Source of the DNA: a virus
Length of the DNA stretch: 29,420 bases
Reading direction: 5' to 3' (one strand)
Virus record (IMG/VR): IMGVR_UViG_3300045952_000078
Coordinates: 1 to 29,420 of that record
The notes below the pieces were generated by a model. It was not told where the DNA came from, did no database searches, and worked only from the letters and a program-made list of their open reading frames with translations. A program made the translations under genes and the position numbers. Shown here one piece after another: positions 1 through 6,992 of the stretch. Numbering within the stretch: position 1 is the first letter of the stretch; each line of letters starts with the position of its first letter.

Positions 1-127
1 CGCGCCGAGGGTGCGCCGATTCGAGTCGGCGGGCTGCACTTCACGAGCGGCTCGCTCACGCCGAAGAACCTGGGCGTCATCCTGACCGCGACCGAGGAGA
101 TGCTGCGGCGCTCGACGATCGATCTCG
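1..127. repeat. Direct terminal repeat, left copy (circular contig join)
   Basis: Bases 1-127 are repeated identically at 29294-29420. The repeat lies inside the capsid coding sequence, and the reading frame continues across it. A 127-base exact end overlap is what a de Bruijn assembler leaves on a circular or circularly permuted molecule when its largest k-mer is 127, so it is most likely an assembly overlap and not a biological terminal redundancy. Confidence 0.95.
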
Positions 128-750
128 CCGCGTATTTCCAGAGGGCGATCATCGATGACACCGCCACGGCACTCGATGCGATCTTCATCGGCACCGGCGC
201 GGGCTCGGCGACGCAGCCGGCCGGGATTCGGAACTCCCTCGCGGCGGGCGACACGCGCGCCTCGACGGGCGCGACCGCGGCGGCGATCACCAACGATCTC
301 AAGGTGATGCTGACCGCGATGACGACCGCGAACATGGGCGGGACGAACACGAAATGGCTGATGCATCCGAAGAACTTCCTCGCCGTGTCGTGGCTGACGA
401 ACGCCGTCGGGACGAAACAATTCCCCGAGACCGCGAATAACAATCTCGGCGGCTACGGTGTCGTCACCTCGCTCGCGATGCCGGCGGACATCGTGCTCCT
501 CGTGGACTTCTCGCAGTTCAGCTTCGCGATCGGCAACCCGGCGTTCCTGCCGAGCAACGTCGCGACGCTGCACGAAGAGGACACGACGCCGCTGCCGATC
601 GCCTCGGCGGGCACGCCGAACGTCGTCGCCGCACCCGTGCGTTCGCTCTACCAGACGAACTCCTGGGCGCTGCGGATGCTGATGGACGCCGACTGGGCAA
701 AGATGCGAAACCCCGGCCCGGTTCAGGAACTCACCGCTGTTGCGTGGTAG
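1..750 (+). CDS. HK97-type major capsid protein, 3' part (continues from 28127-29420)
   Basis: This is the C-terminal 249 residues of the capsid protein whose 5' part is at the right end of the window. The frame runs unbroken from 28127 across the 127-base overlap to the TAG at 748-750. It resembles the phage capsid family of HK97 gp5 type: the segment around LGVILTATEEMLRRS and the later TKWLMHPKNF and MPADIVLLVDFS stretches correspond to the spine helix, P-domain and A-domain regions known for this fold. The ATG at 100 is an internal methionine, not the start. The whole fused protein is 638 residues, and the capsid portion from the internal ATG at 28688 would be 451. The next gene starts inside its last codons. 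Confidence 0.9.
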   Translation, partial: RAEGAPIRVGGLHFTSGSLTPKNLGVILTATEEMLRRSTIDLAAYFQRAIIDDTATALDAIFIGTGAGSATQPAGIRNSLAAGDTRASTGATAAAITNDLKVMLTAMTTANMGGTNTKWLMHPKNFLAVSWLTNAVGTKQFPETANNNLGGYGVVTSLAMPADIVLLVDFSQFSFAIGNPAFLPSNVATLHEEDTTPLPIASAGTPNVVAAPVRSLYQTNSWALRMLMDADWAKMRNPGPVQELTAVAW

Positions 751-899
751 CAAGACTCGTGCTCGCCGCGCTCGCTTTCGGCGCGGTGAGCGCGTGCATC
801 AGCGTGCGCATCGAGTCGCCGTGTGAAGTGGAAACCGTAATCGATTTCGGGGCGGTCGAGATCCGCACGTGCAAGCCGCACAAACCCGAGTCCTCTTAA
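744..899 (+). CDS. Small predicted lipoprotein (51 aa)
   Basis: The frame starts at GTG 744, overlapping the capsid stop, and ends at TAA 897-899. An alternative GTG start is at 759. The N-terminus is a short hydrophobic signal (MVARLVLAALAFGAVSAC) ending in a lipobox-like VSAC with Cys18, as in signal peptidase II substrates. The mature part is only about 34 residues, with two further cysteines at 27 and 43. A small lipoprotein in a phage of Gram-negative hosts suggests an outer-membrane spanin or a superinfection-exclusion lipoprotein, but the position between capsid and head genes is unusual for either. No family was recognised. The start has no strong ribosome site and probably depends on coupling to the capsid stop. 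Confidence 0.6.
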   Translation: MVARLVLAALAFGAVSACISVRIESPCEVETVIDFGAVEIRTCKPHKPESS

Positions 900-919
900 C
901 TGACAAGGAGGTTAGTGAC

Positions 920-1357
920 ATGCCGCAGACGTTTTATCTGAAGCTCGAACCGACGGGCCAGCCCGGCATCGTGAAAGCGACCGCGGTGGAAGCGCCGCCG
1001 GGAACGTGGGGGCCGGACAGCCCGATCATGGGCCATCCAATCGCCCCAGGCGGAACCCCTCCCGGCGGCATCTGGGGGCCGGACTCCCCGATTATGACCC
1101 CGCCGATAGTGATACCGCCGATCGACGCGCCGCCGTCACCGCCGGAGGCGAAACTCGTTGCGTTCTACCAGCCGACCGCGGCGCGCTGGATGTATGGGTA
1201 TCAGGCCGGCTCCGGCGCGGGGCCGAAGAAAGTCGATCCGGGCGATCCTTGCGAGCCGCCGGCGCCTCCGGGATTCGTGTTCGGCTGGTTCTACGTGCCG
1301 CAATTGAACGGGTGGGTGTGGGGCTACACGCGTGAGAGCGGAGCAGGGCCGAAGTAG
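920..1357 (+). CDS. Pro/Gly/Trp-rich repeat protein in head region (145 aa)
   Basis: I chose ATG 920 because AAGGAGG lies 8 bases upstream; an open frame to 869 has no comparable site. Two kinds of internal repeat are visible. WGPDSPIM occurs twice near residues 30-60 with Pro/Gly-rich spacers. A C-terminal pair, WMYGYQAGSGAGPK and WVWGYTRESGAGPK, lies near 92-106 and 131-145. The middle is proline-rich. Proteins of this make-up are found beside capsid genes in related siphophages, usually unnamed. A surface decoration or head-stabilising role is possible from position, but no fold was recognised. It lies in the rightward late operon between the lipoprotein and a small membrane protein. Confidence 0.8.
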   Translation: MPQTFYLKLEPTGQPGIVKATAVEAPPGTWGPDSPIMGHPIAPGGTPPGGIWGPDSPIMTPPIVIPPIDAPPSPPEAKLVAFYQPTAARWMYGYQAGSGAGPKKVDPGDPCEPPAPPGFVFGWFYVPQLNGWVWGYTRESGAGPK

Positions 1358-1420
1358 GTTCCCCCGGACGCGGACGCGCTTGCAGGTTGCGCGCCCGCGT
1401 CTTTTTGAAGGAGCGACGCA

Positions 1421-1612
1421 ATGATCGAGTTCCTGGTCTATCTGCTCGTTCTCTGTCTCGTGTTCGGAATGATCTATTACGCGATTGGATTGCTGCCGCT
1501 GCAGCCCCCCTTCAAGAACGTCGTCATGGTCATCCTGATCCTGATCTTCATCCTGCTGCTGCTCGGCGCGATATTCGGCGCGCTGCCGCTGCCCAAGTGG
1601 CCGCGCTACTGA
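1421..1612 (+). CDS. Small membrane protein with two transmembrane segments (63 aa)
   Basis: The product is almost entirely hydrophobic. One helix spans about residues 3-25 (IEFLVYLLVLCLVFGMIYYA) and a second about 32-54 (VVMVILILIFILLLLGAIFG), separated by a short PLQPPF turn, with a basic KWPRY tail. The start ATG follows GAAGGAGCGACGC, a good ribosome site. Two-helix proteins of this size include class II holins, so it is the best visible holin candidate in a genome with no recognised lysis cassette. However, small membrane proteins between capsid and portal genes are also common as uncharacterised phage proteins. The function is therefore inferred from topology only. Confidence 0.8.
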   Translation: MIEFLVYLLVLCLVFGMIYYAIGLLPLQPPFKNVVMVILILIFILLLLGAIFGALPLPKWPRY

Positions 1613-1623
1613 CGGAGGGCCGC

Positions 1624-1854
1624 ATGGCAATGACTTGCGTATGGGCGTTTCGGCGAATTCCAGAATTGAACAACGCGACGGGCTACGTCGAGTGCGACGA
1701 GGAACTGGCAGCGCAGCTCATCAGCGACGGACGCGTGCAGGACCCGCGAATCGGCGCAAACCTGTTCAAGCCCATCGAGGACGCCCCGCCCCCGCGGCCC
1801 AAACCTGAGCAGGACTACAACGACAAGGCGATGACGCCCAGGCGCAGACGCTAA
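1624..1854 (+). CDS. Small head-region protein (76 aa)
   Basis: The start ATG 1624 has GGAGGGCCGC directly upstream, and the stop TAA shares its last base with the portal ATG (TAATG). The frame remains open upstream to 1387, but that stretch overlaps the membrane-protein gene and is not used. The protein begins MAMTCVWAFRRI, has an acidic middle with ELAAQLISDGRVQDPRIG, and ends in a proline-rich and arginine-rich tail. The ISDGRVQDPR stretch resembles small uncharacterised proteins next to portal genes in siphophages. Coupling to portal translation suggests a head-assembly role. No catalytic motif was seen. Confidence 0.75.
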   Translation: MAMTCVWAFRRIPELNNATGYVECDEELAAQLISDGRVQDPRIGANLFKPIEDAPPPRPKPEQDYNDKAMTPRRRR

Positions 1855-3257
1855 TGGGATTGGTTGAGCGCCTCAAAGCGTGGTGGAGCGGTCCCGAGGG
1901 CAGCTACCGCGGCCCGGCCGTCGGCTATTCGCACTGGGGCAATGCGTTCCCGATCCCCTTCGGCGACGGCTACCAGGCGGGCCTCACGCTCGATCAGCGC
2001 AGCGCGCAGAGCGTGCCGATCGCCTACGCCTGCGTGATGGCGACGGCGAAAGCGGTCGCCACCTGCCCGGCGGCGCACAAGGTCGTTCTCGATTCCGGCA
2101 AGCACCAGACCTCGACGACCTCGCCGGCCTCGCGCGTGCTGCGGAAGCCCAACGCCTACCAGACCTGGCCGCAGTTCATCCTCGACTGCGTGGCGACGAT
2201 GCTCTTCGAGGGCGAGGCCTTCGTGCTGCTCCTGCGCGACGATCGCTACGCTGTCAACGCCATGCACTTGATGCCGCGGCGCGCCTGCTCGCCGTATATC
2301 GAGCCGCTGACCGGCGATCTCTACTACTCGATCGGCACGAACCCGATGCTGCCGGCGGAAATCGATGCGATGGCGCCCGCGCGCGACATCCTGCACCTGC
2401 GCCAGCACACGCCGCGCCATCCGCTGATCGGGGAATCCCCGTTGACCGCCGCCGCGCTCGCGCTCGGGGTGAATGTCGCGCTGGCAGGCAACCAGGCGGC
2501 GTTCTTCGCGAACATGAACCGGCCGAGCGGCGTGCTCTCGAGCCCCGAGCCGCTCACCAAGGACCAGATGAAGATGCTGCGCGAGGCCTTCGACGAGCAG
2601 TCACAGGGGCCGAACGCGGGGAAGATCCCGGTGCTCGGGCGCGGGCTCACGTTCTCGCAGATGGCGATCAGCTCGCAGGACGCCCAACTGATCGAGGCGC
2701 AGCGCATGTCGATCGAGGATGTTGCGCGCTGCTTCGGGGTGCCGCTGCCGATGGTGGGCGACCTCTCGAAGGCGACGTTGAACAACGTCGAGGCAATGAC
2801 GAACTTCTGGCTCGCGCACGGCCTGGGCTCGCTGCTGGAGAACCTCGAGCGCAGCTTCGATGCCGCGTTCAATCTGCCCGCCAACGAGTATGTCGAGTTC
2901 GACGAGCGCGCGCTCCTGCGCATGGACTACAAGTCGCGCATCGACGCGATCACCAAGGCGATACAGGGGGGCGTGATGTCGCCGAACGAAGCACGCGACG
3001 GCGAAGGGCTGCCGCCTGTGGCCGGCGGCAATACGCTTTTCCTGCAGCAGCAGATGGTCTCCATCGACATGCTGGCCGAGCTGCACGCGGCCGAGATCGC
3101 CTCGAAGAACCGGCCCGCCGCCGAGACGCCGCCTGCGCCCGATGACGAGGATGAAGAAGAGCCAGACCAGGACGACGAAGAGGAAAAGCGGGCCGACCCG
3201 CTGATCGCGAAGGCGCTTGTGGTCGATATGCGCTACAGCAAGAGGAAGGCGGCATGA
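1854..3257 (+). CDS. Portal protein, HK97 family (467 aa)
   Basis: This protein forms the dodecameric ring at the unique capsid vertex through which DNA enters and leaves. It matches the HK97-type phage portal family in length and in order of features. The N-terminal region contains SVPIAYACVMATAKAVATCP. A wing region follows with GEAFVLLLRDD and HLRQHTP. The conserved segment PLTKDQMKMLREAFDEQSQGPNAGKIPVLGRG and RCFGVPLPMVGD come next. The C-terminus carries the family-typical pattern GGVMSPNEARDGEGLPPVAGGNTLFL, then a strongly acidic tail (DDEDEEEPDQDDEEE). It starts by TAATG coupling to the gene before and ends by ATGA overlap with the next. Confidence 0.95.
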   Translation: MGLVERLKAWWSGPEGSYRGPAVGYSHWGNAFPIPFGDGYQAGLTLDQRSAQSVPIAYACVMATAKAVATCPAAHKVVLDSGKHQTSTTSPASRVLRKPNAYQTWPQFILDCVATMLFEGEAFVLLLRDDRYAVNAMHLMPRRACSPYIEPLTGDLYYSIGTNPMLPAEIDAMAPARDILHLRQHTPRHPLIGESPLTAAALALGVNVALAGNQAAFFANMNRPSGVLSSPEPLTKDQMKMLREAFDEQSQGPNAGKIPVLGRGLTFSQMAISSQDAQLIEAQRMSIEDVARCFGVPLPMVGDLSKATLNNVEAMTNFWLAHGLGSLLENLERSFDAAFNLPANEYVEFDERALLRMDYKSRIDAITKAIQGGVMSPNEARDGEGLPPVAGGNTLFLQQQMVSIDMLAELHAAEIASKNRPAAETPPAPDDEDEEEPDQDDEEEKRADPLIAKALVVDMRYSKRKAA

Positions 3258-3850
3258 TCGAGAAAGCGATCGCGGCGGCGCTCGAGCCGCTGCTGGACGA
3301 CCAGATTGCGACGGAGAAGCGCGTCGCCGAGCTCGAGAAGCGCGTCGCCGAGCTCCAGCTCCTGTCCGGTCCGCCCGGCGCGGGCATCGACGCCCCGCAG
3401 TGGGCGAAGGGCGCCGTCTACCGGAAGGGAACTGTCGTCCTCGCCAACCTCGGGCAGCACTTCGTCGCGCTCCAGGACACCGCGAGCCCGACCGACGAGC
3501 CCGAGCACTGGGCGCGGGTGGGCTCGGGCGGATTTCGCCATCGCGGCACGTTTGAGAAGGACGCCGTCTACGCCGACGGCGATCTCTTCATGGACAACTA
3601 CGGGACGTTCTGCATGGTGCATGGCGTCCCGGTGCTGCTCGCCGGGCGCGGTCCTGCCGGCAAGTCCGGCGAGCGTGGCTCGCAAGGCCTGCCGGGCACC
3701 AACGGGCGCGACGGCTCGACCATCATCGGCGCGCAGGCCGAGGGCTTCACGCTCGTCCTGGTGCAGCAGAATGGCGACGGCACGACCGACCACCTCGAGG
3801 CTGACTTCGGCCCGGCGTTCCACGAGGTGCTGAAGAGCGTGCTCCCGTGA
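3254..3850 (+). CDS. Collagen-like / coiled-coil head-region protein (198 aa)
   Basis: The start is the ATGA overlap with the portal stop. Residues 1-37 predict an alpha-helical coiled coil with a repeated KRVAELEKRVAELQ heptad. Two similar aromatic modules follow. The first (about 47-88) has the pattern W-x-kG-x-vYrkGtvV ending in EHWARV; the second (about 94-125) is GTFEKDAVYADGDLFMDN. These resemble the chitin/carbohydrate-binding WW-type modules of phage fibres. Eight Gly-X-Y triplets (GRGPAGKSGERGSQGLPGTN and on) follow at about 131-154, then a small C-terminal globular part. The layout of trimer coiled coil, binding module and collagen stalk suggests a trimeric fibre attached to the head or neck. 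Its place between portal and connector is consistent with a head fibre, which remains an inference. Confidence 0.85.
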   Translation: MIEKAIAAALEPLLDDQIATEKRVAELEKRVAELQLLSGPPGAGIDAPQWAKGAVYRKGTVVLANLGQHFVALQDTASPTDEPEHWARVGSGGFRHRGTFEKDAVYADGDLFMDNYGTFCMVHGVPVLLAGRGPAGKSGERGSQGLPGTNGRDGSTIIGAQAEGFTLVLVQQNGDGTTDHLEADFGPAFHEVLKSVLP

Positions 3851-4509
3851 CCGCGCCGATCCTGCTGCCTCTGGACAAGGTGAAGGAGATCCTCGGCCTC
3901 ACCGACACCGCGTCCGACGCCGCGCTGACCGCGGCGCTGCCGGTCGTCACCGCGATGTTCGAGAACTACTGCAAGCGCGGGCTCGCCTACGTCGCGGACG
4001 TGGTGGAGGAGCAGAGCATCGTCGCCGTCGAGCGCCTGCCGCTCTTCCGCTATCCGGTGGAAGTGGTGAGCGAGCTCCTGATAAACGGCATCGCCCAGGC
4101 GCCCGCGCCGGGCGCGCCGCAGGTCGATTCAGCGCACGGCTTCATCTACATCGGCGCGTGCGGCTGGTGGGGGCGTTATCCCGGCTATGCGGGATGGGGC
4201 TATCCGGGGAGTTTCGCGCGCGTCACCTATTCGGGCGGCTACGACCCGGACGAGGTGCCGGCCGACCTGGCCGACGCCTTTGCCCGGTGCTGCGCCGACT
4301 ACGGCGGGGTCACCTACGCGAGCGGCGGCGCCTCGAGCTCGGGCGCCGGCGCGCCGCTGAAGTCCCTCGGCCTGGGCTCGGGCGCGCTCACCGTCTCCTT
4401 CGACACGACGCAGGCCGCGAAGTCGAGCTACGACACTTCCAGCGTGCCCCCGATCCTCGCGCCGTATCTCTACACGATCGACGCCTACCGCGTGAAGGAC
4501 TACTGCTGA
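3847..4509 (+). CDS. Head-tail connector protein, gp6-like (220 aa)
   Basis: The start is GTG 3847, in a GTGA overlap with the preceding stop. The N-terminus LLPLDKVKEILGLTDTASDA followed by two helices (LTAALPVVTAMFENYCKR) and the VTYSGGYDPDEVPADLADAFARCCADY segment are typical of the phage gp6-like head-tail connector family, whose members ring the portal. The Gly/Trp/Tyr-rich loop near residues 98-125 and the Ser/Gly-rich stretch near 157-170 look like insertions relative to the usual 100-180 residue members. Gene order (portal, fibre-like protein, connector, closure protein) supports the call. It ends in a TGATG overlap with the next gene. Confidence 0.85.
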   Translation: MTAPILLPLDKVKEILGLTDTASDAALTAALPVVTAMFENYCKRGLAYVADVVEEQSIVAVERLPLFRYPVEVVSELLINGIAQAPAPGAPQVDSAHGFIYIGACGWWGRYPGYAGWGYPGSFARVTYSGGYDPDEVPADLADAFARCCADYGGVTYASGGASSSGAGAPLKSLGLGSGALTVSFDTTQAAKSSYDTSSVPPILAPYLYTIDAYRVKDYC

Positions 4510-4865
4510 TGGCGCTCCCGGCCGTCGATTTCGCAGGGATAACCGCAACCGCCCAGGAGGCGCTGGCGCTCTACGGCACGCCCGTAACTTTCACCGAGCA
4601 GGGCGCACCGAGCGGGCGCCAGGTGCGAACCGTGGCCTACCGGCAAACCGGGCCAGTGTCGCTATTGCAGGACCTGGGCAGCGAGCCTGCAAACGCGCTG
4701 CTATCGCCCGCCGATTTCATCGCGCCCAACCGCTTGCCGCAGCAGTTCGACACGCTCACGGTCGATGTCGGCGGTTTCAAGCGTATCTATTCCATCGAGC
4801 AGATACATCCGGTAGCGGCGCAGGATTACCTCGCGCTCATCACGGCAACGATCAGGGGCAATTGA
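4509..4865 (+). CDS. Putative head closure / head-tail joining protein (118 aa)
   Basis: It starts at ATG 4509, overlapping the connector stop as TGATG, and ends at TGA 4863-4865. Size, position and the beta-rich pattern (TPVTFTEQG, RQVRTVAYRQTG, DTLTVDVGGFKRIYSIEQIHP, YLALITATIRG) fit the small beta-barrel head-closure or adaptor proteins that follow gp6-like connectors in siphophages. Sequence similarity within that group is low, so the call depends mostly on gene order. No catalytic motif was seen. Confidence 0.65.
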   Translation: MALPAVDFAGITATAQEALALYGTPVTFTEQGAPSGRQVRTVAYRQTGPVSLLQDLGSEPANALLSPADFIAPNRLPQQFDTLTVDVGGFKRIYSIEQIHPVAAQDYLALITATIRGN

Positions 4866-5275
4866 TGAGCAGCGCCGTTGTCAGAAACTCTTTCCGCTTC
4901 GAGCTCGCTACCGCGTTCCCGGCGCTGCCGCAGTTTGAAACGCTCGGCGTTCGCATCGATAACAACACGCTGCCGGACCTGTGGGCGGCGACGGACTTTA
5001 TCCCCATCAGCGACCTCCCGATCTCCATCGGCGCGCCAGGCTGCCGGCGCGAGCTCGGCACCTTCCGCGCCTACGTGGTCGGGCGCACGGGCGCGGGCGA
5101 GAGCGCCATCATCGCGATGGCCGATCAGATCGCGGCGCACTTCCGCAACTGGCGCGAGCCCGTGGAACAGATCCGGGTGCAGAGCGTGATTCCGCCGGCA
5201 CCCTCCGAGTTTTCCGATGGACGATGGCTCATCTGCGCCGTCGATTTTGCGTTCGCTCACGATCATTTCGTATAG
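4865..5275 (+). CDS. Putative tail terminator / tail completion protein (136 aa)
   Basis: ATG 4865 overlaps the preceding TGA; a TTG three bases earlier is less likely. The fold pattern is an N-terminal strand-helix, a central GAPGCRRELGTFRAYVVGRTGAGESAIIAMADQIAAHFRNW and a C-terminal beta strand (GRWLICAVDFAFAHDHF). This matches tail terminator proteins (lambda gpU type and DUF4128-like), where a long helix carries the IADQIAAHF-type motif. The gene lies directly before the tail tube gene, which is the usual place. It ends at TAG 5273-5275, nine bases before the tube gene start. Confidence 0.7.
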   Translation: MSSAVVRNSFRFELATAFPALPQFETLGVRIDNNTLPDLWAATDFIPISDLPISIGAPGCRRELGTFRAYVVGRTGAGESAIIAMADQIAAHFRNWREPVEQIRVQSVIPPAPSEFSDGRWLICAVDFAFAHDHFV

Positions 5276-5284
5276 GAGAATGTC

Positions 5285-6265
5285 ATGCCTCTAAGTGCCG
5301 ACCTCGTGCGCGTCGCCTTCGTCGAATTGACCGGCGCGCCCCCTGCTGTCCCTGCCACGCCCGTGTTCACCGTCGCGCGCCTGACGGGCGAGGGCGTCGC
5401 CTTCGCGCCGACCGTCACGACCTCGAACGAGTTCGATGCGAGCGGCAACATTCGCGACTCGATCCTGACGGGCGGGGAATCGACCGGCGATCTCTCGCTC
5501 GAGATCTCGGATCACGCCGCATTCGAGGAATACCTGCGCGCGGTGCTCGGCGGGGACTGGGCGGCGGACGTCCTGGAGAACGGCCCGACGCTGCGCCAGT
5601 ATCTGCTGGAAAAGCTCTTCCCGGACATTCCGACCGCGGGCGCGGAGTCCTATCACCGCTTCGACAAGACCACGTTCGCCACGATGACGATCTCGATCGC
5701 GCCGGGCGAGCCGATCACCGGCACGGTCGGCACCATCGGCGGGCCGCTCTCGCTGGATACCGCCATCATCGCGGGCGCGACCTATCCCGACCCCGGCGTC
5801 GAGCCGGTGCTGGTCCCGCAGGACGTCGTGGTGTCGATCGGCGGCATCGCGGCCACCGCATGCTTCTCTGCGGTCGAGCTCTCGTTCGACACCGGGAGCC
5901 GCGCGATCCAGTGCATCGGCACCCTGGGCACGAAGGAAACGGTGCGCGGGCGCCTCGACGCAAAGATCAGCGCCACGCTCTACTACGCGACCGACACGCC
6001 CGTGCAGGCCTTGATCGATCAGTCCGAGTTCGCGGTGAGCGTTCAACTGAACGACGCGGCTGGCGCGCTCGAGTATCTCTTCGAGTATCCGCGCTGCAAG
6101 ATGATCGCCGCGCCGGTCGTAGCGAGCGGCACGAACACCGATGTCACTGCCGCAGTGGAAATTCAGGCGCTCTACAGCGACGTGGCCGGCTACACGGTGC
6201 AGGTCACGCGCGGACCCGCCGTCGTCGCGGCAGCAACGGCTGAGCCCGCCGTCGCCACGGCATGA
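5285..6265 (+). CDS. Major tail (tube) protein (326 aa)
   Basis: A good ribosome site (AGGAGAATGTC) precedes the ATG, the strongest in this part of the operon, as expected for an abundant structural protein. The protein is rich in beta strands, Thr, Ala and Gly, with pairs of similar halves (FAPTVTTSNEFDASGNIRDS, then TGDLSLEISDH, and later FSAVELSFDTGSRAIQCIG). This is the usual pattern of siphophage tail tube proteins. It is longer than lambda gpV (246 residues), which leaves room for an extra Ig-like or surface domain at the C-terminus (about 270-326, Val/Ala-rich). Downstream tail chaperone and tape measure genes support the assignment. Confidence 0.85.
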   Translation: MPLSADLVRVAFVELTGAPPAVPATPVFTVARLTGEGVAFAPTVTTSNEFDASGNIRDSILTGGESTGDLSLEISDHAAFEEYLRAVLGGDWAADVLENGPTLRQYLLEKLFPDIPTAGAESYHRFDKTTFATMTISIAPGEPITGTVGTIGGPLSLDTAIIAGATYPDPGVEPVLVPQDVVVSIGGIAATACFSAVELSFDTGSRAIQCIGTLGTKETVRGRLDAKISATLYYATDTPVQALIDQSEFAVSVQLNDAAGALEYLFEYPRCKMIAAPVVASGTNTDVTAAVEIQALYSDVAGYTVQVTRGPAVVAAATAEPAVATA

Positions 6266-6678
6266 GCAACCCGCGCGACAAGTATGGCGTCGATCGCGCC
6301 GCAGAGCGCCGGGGCAAGCCCGTGGTCGTCGATGACATGACCTTCACCGTGCGCTCGGCCTCGTCCGCCAACGTCGCCTATCGCTATGCGCTCTCGCAGG
6401 CCGCGTCACCGCGCCGCGAGGAAATGGTGAACGGCGGGGTGCGCGGCATGGAGCTCCTCGACGAGGCGCAGATCGAGGCCTTCGCCGATGCGGTGGTCCT
6501 CGGCTGGGAAGGCGTCACGAACGGCGACGGTCACGCGCTCGCGTTCACGCGCGAGAACTGCGTCCAGCTCCTGACCGACTGCCCGGTCATCTGGGACGCG
6601 GTGCGCGATGCGGCGCTCGATACCTCGCGCTTCAGACCCGTCGTCCAGGAGGACGGCGAACACCTGGGAAAATCCTGA
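6262..6678 (+). CDS. Tail assembly chaperone, gpG-like (138 aa)
   Basis: It starts in an ATGA overlap with the tube gene and ends at TGA 6676-6678. It precedes the tape measure gene and carries a slippery heptamer GGGAAAA at 6666-6672 in the correct phase (ctG GGA AAA), just before its stop. In lambda the equivalent pair, G and G-T, act as chaperones that coat the tape measure during tail assembly, and the G-T form arises by -1 slippage at GGGAAAG. The sequence is helical and acidic (MELLDEAQIEAFADAVVLGWEGV), as in other chaperones of this class. Homology is inferred from position and the frameshift signal. Confidence 0.85.
   Translation: MSNPRDKYGVDRAAERRGKPVVVDDMTFTVRSASSANVAYRYALSQAASPRREEMVNGGVRGMELLDEAQIEAFADAVVLGWEGVTNGDGHALAFTRENCVQLLTDCPVIWDAVRDAALDTSRFRPVVQEDGEHLGKS
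6666..6672 (+). promoter_or_regulatory. Programmed -1 ribosomal frameshift site (GGGAAAA)
   Basis: The heptamer fits X-XXY-YYZ with zero-frame codons ctG GGA AAA. It lies one codon before the stop of the gpG-like gene. Slippage by -1 leads into a frame open from 6672 to the TAG at 6990-6992. The lambda site is GGGAAAG at the same place in the G gene. Confidence 0.9.
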
Positions 6679-6992
6679 TCTGGCATGAGCAATACGGCGC
6701 GCACATCGGACGGCTCGAGCAGGCGGCGGCGCAGGGGAAGCGCGTGCCCGCGCTGGAAGCGCGCCCCGATGTGCCGCTCTGGCTCCTGCCGGCGGTCGAT
6801 GCCGTCCAGCAGATCGGCGTTCATGCGTCGTGGCGCGATGCGCGCGATTGGAGCGACTACTACGGGATAGAACTCGAATGGTTGTGGCCGGTGCTAGCCC
6901 GCGCGGCGCACATGCTCGACGAGCACAAGGAAAAGCAGAGGAAAGCGACCAGTGCAAGCACTCCCCGCAGCGCCCCTGATCGGAGTCATTAG
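6672..6992 (+). CDS. gpT-like frameshift extension of the tail chaperone (G-T product, 243 aa in total)
   Basis: This frame has no good start of its own. The first in-frame initiation candidate is GTG 6744, without a ribosome site. The frame is open from the slippery heptamer onward. The fusion would join 137 residues of the G-like protein to about 106 from this frame, beginning ILIWHEQYGAHIGRLEQAAA. The extension contains DWSDYYGIELEWLWPVLARAAHMLDEHKEKQRKA, a helical charged segment as expected for a T domain that recruits tail tube protein. The ratio of short to long product would be set by frameshift efficiency. Confidence 0.85.
   Translation: MLIWHEQYGAHIGRLEQAAAQGKRVPALEARPDVPLWLLPAVDAVQQIGVHASWRDARDWSDYYGIELEWLWPVLARAAHMLDEHKEKQRKATSASTPRSAPDRSH

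Noticed and set aside
869-919. Earlier start for the Pro/Trp repeat protein
   Set aside because: The earlier start lacks a ribosome site and overlaps the lipoprotein, whereas ATG 920 has AAGGAGG at proper distance.
1880-3145. 421-codon plus-strand frame inside the portal gene
   Set aside because: It lies entirely within the portal gene in another frame and is extremely Arg-rich.
4981-6243. 420-codon plus-strand frame across the tail terminator and tube genes
   Set aside because: It is a shifted frame with Arg-rich low-complexity translation, and it crosses two well-supported genes.
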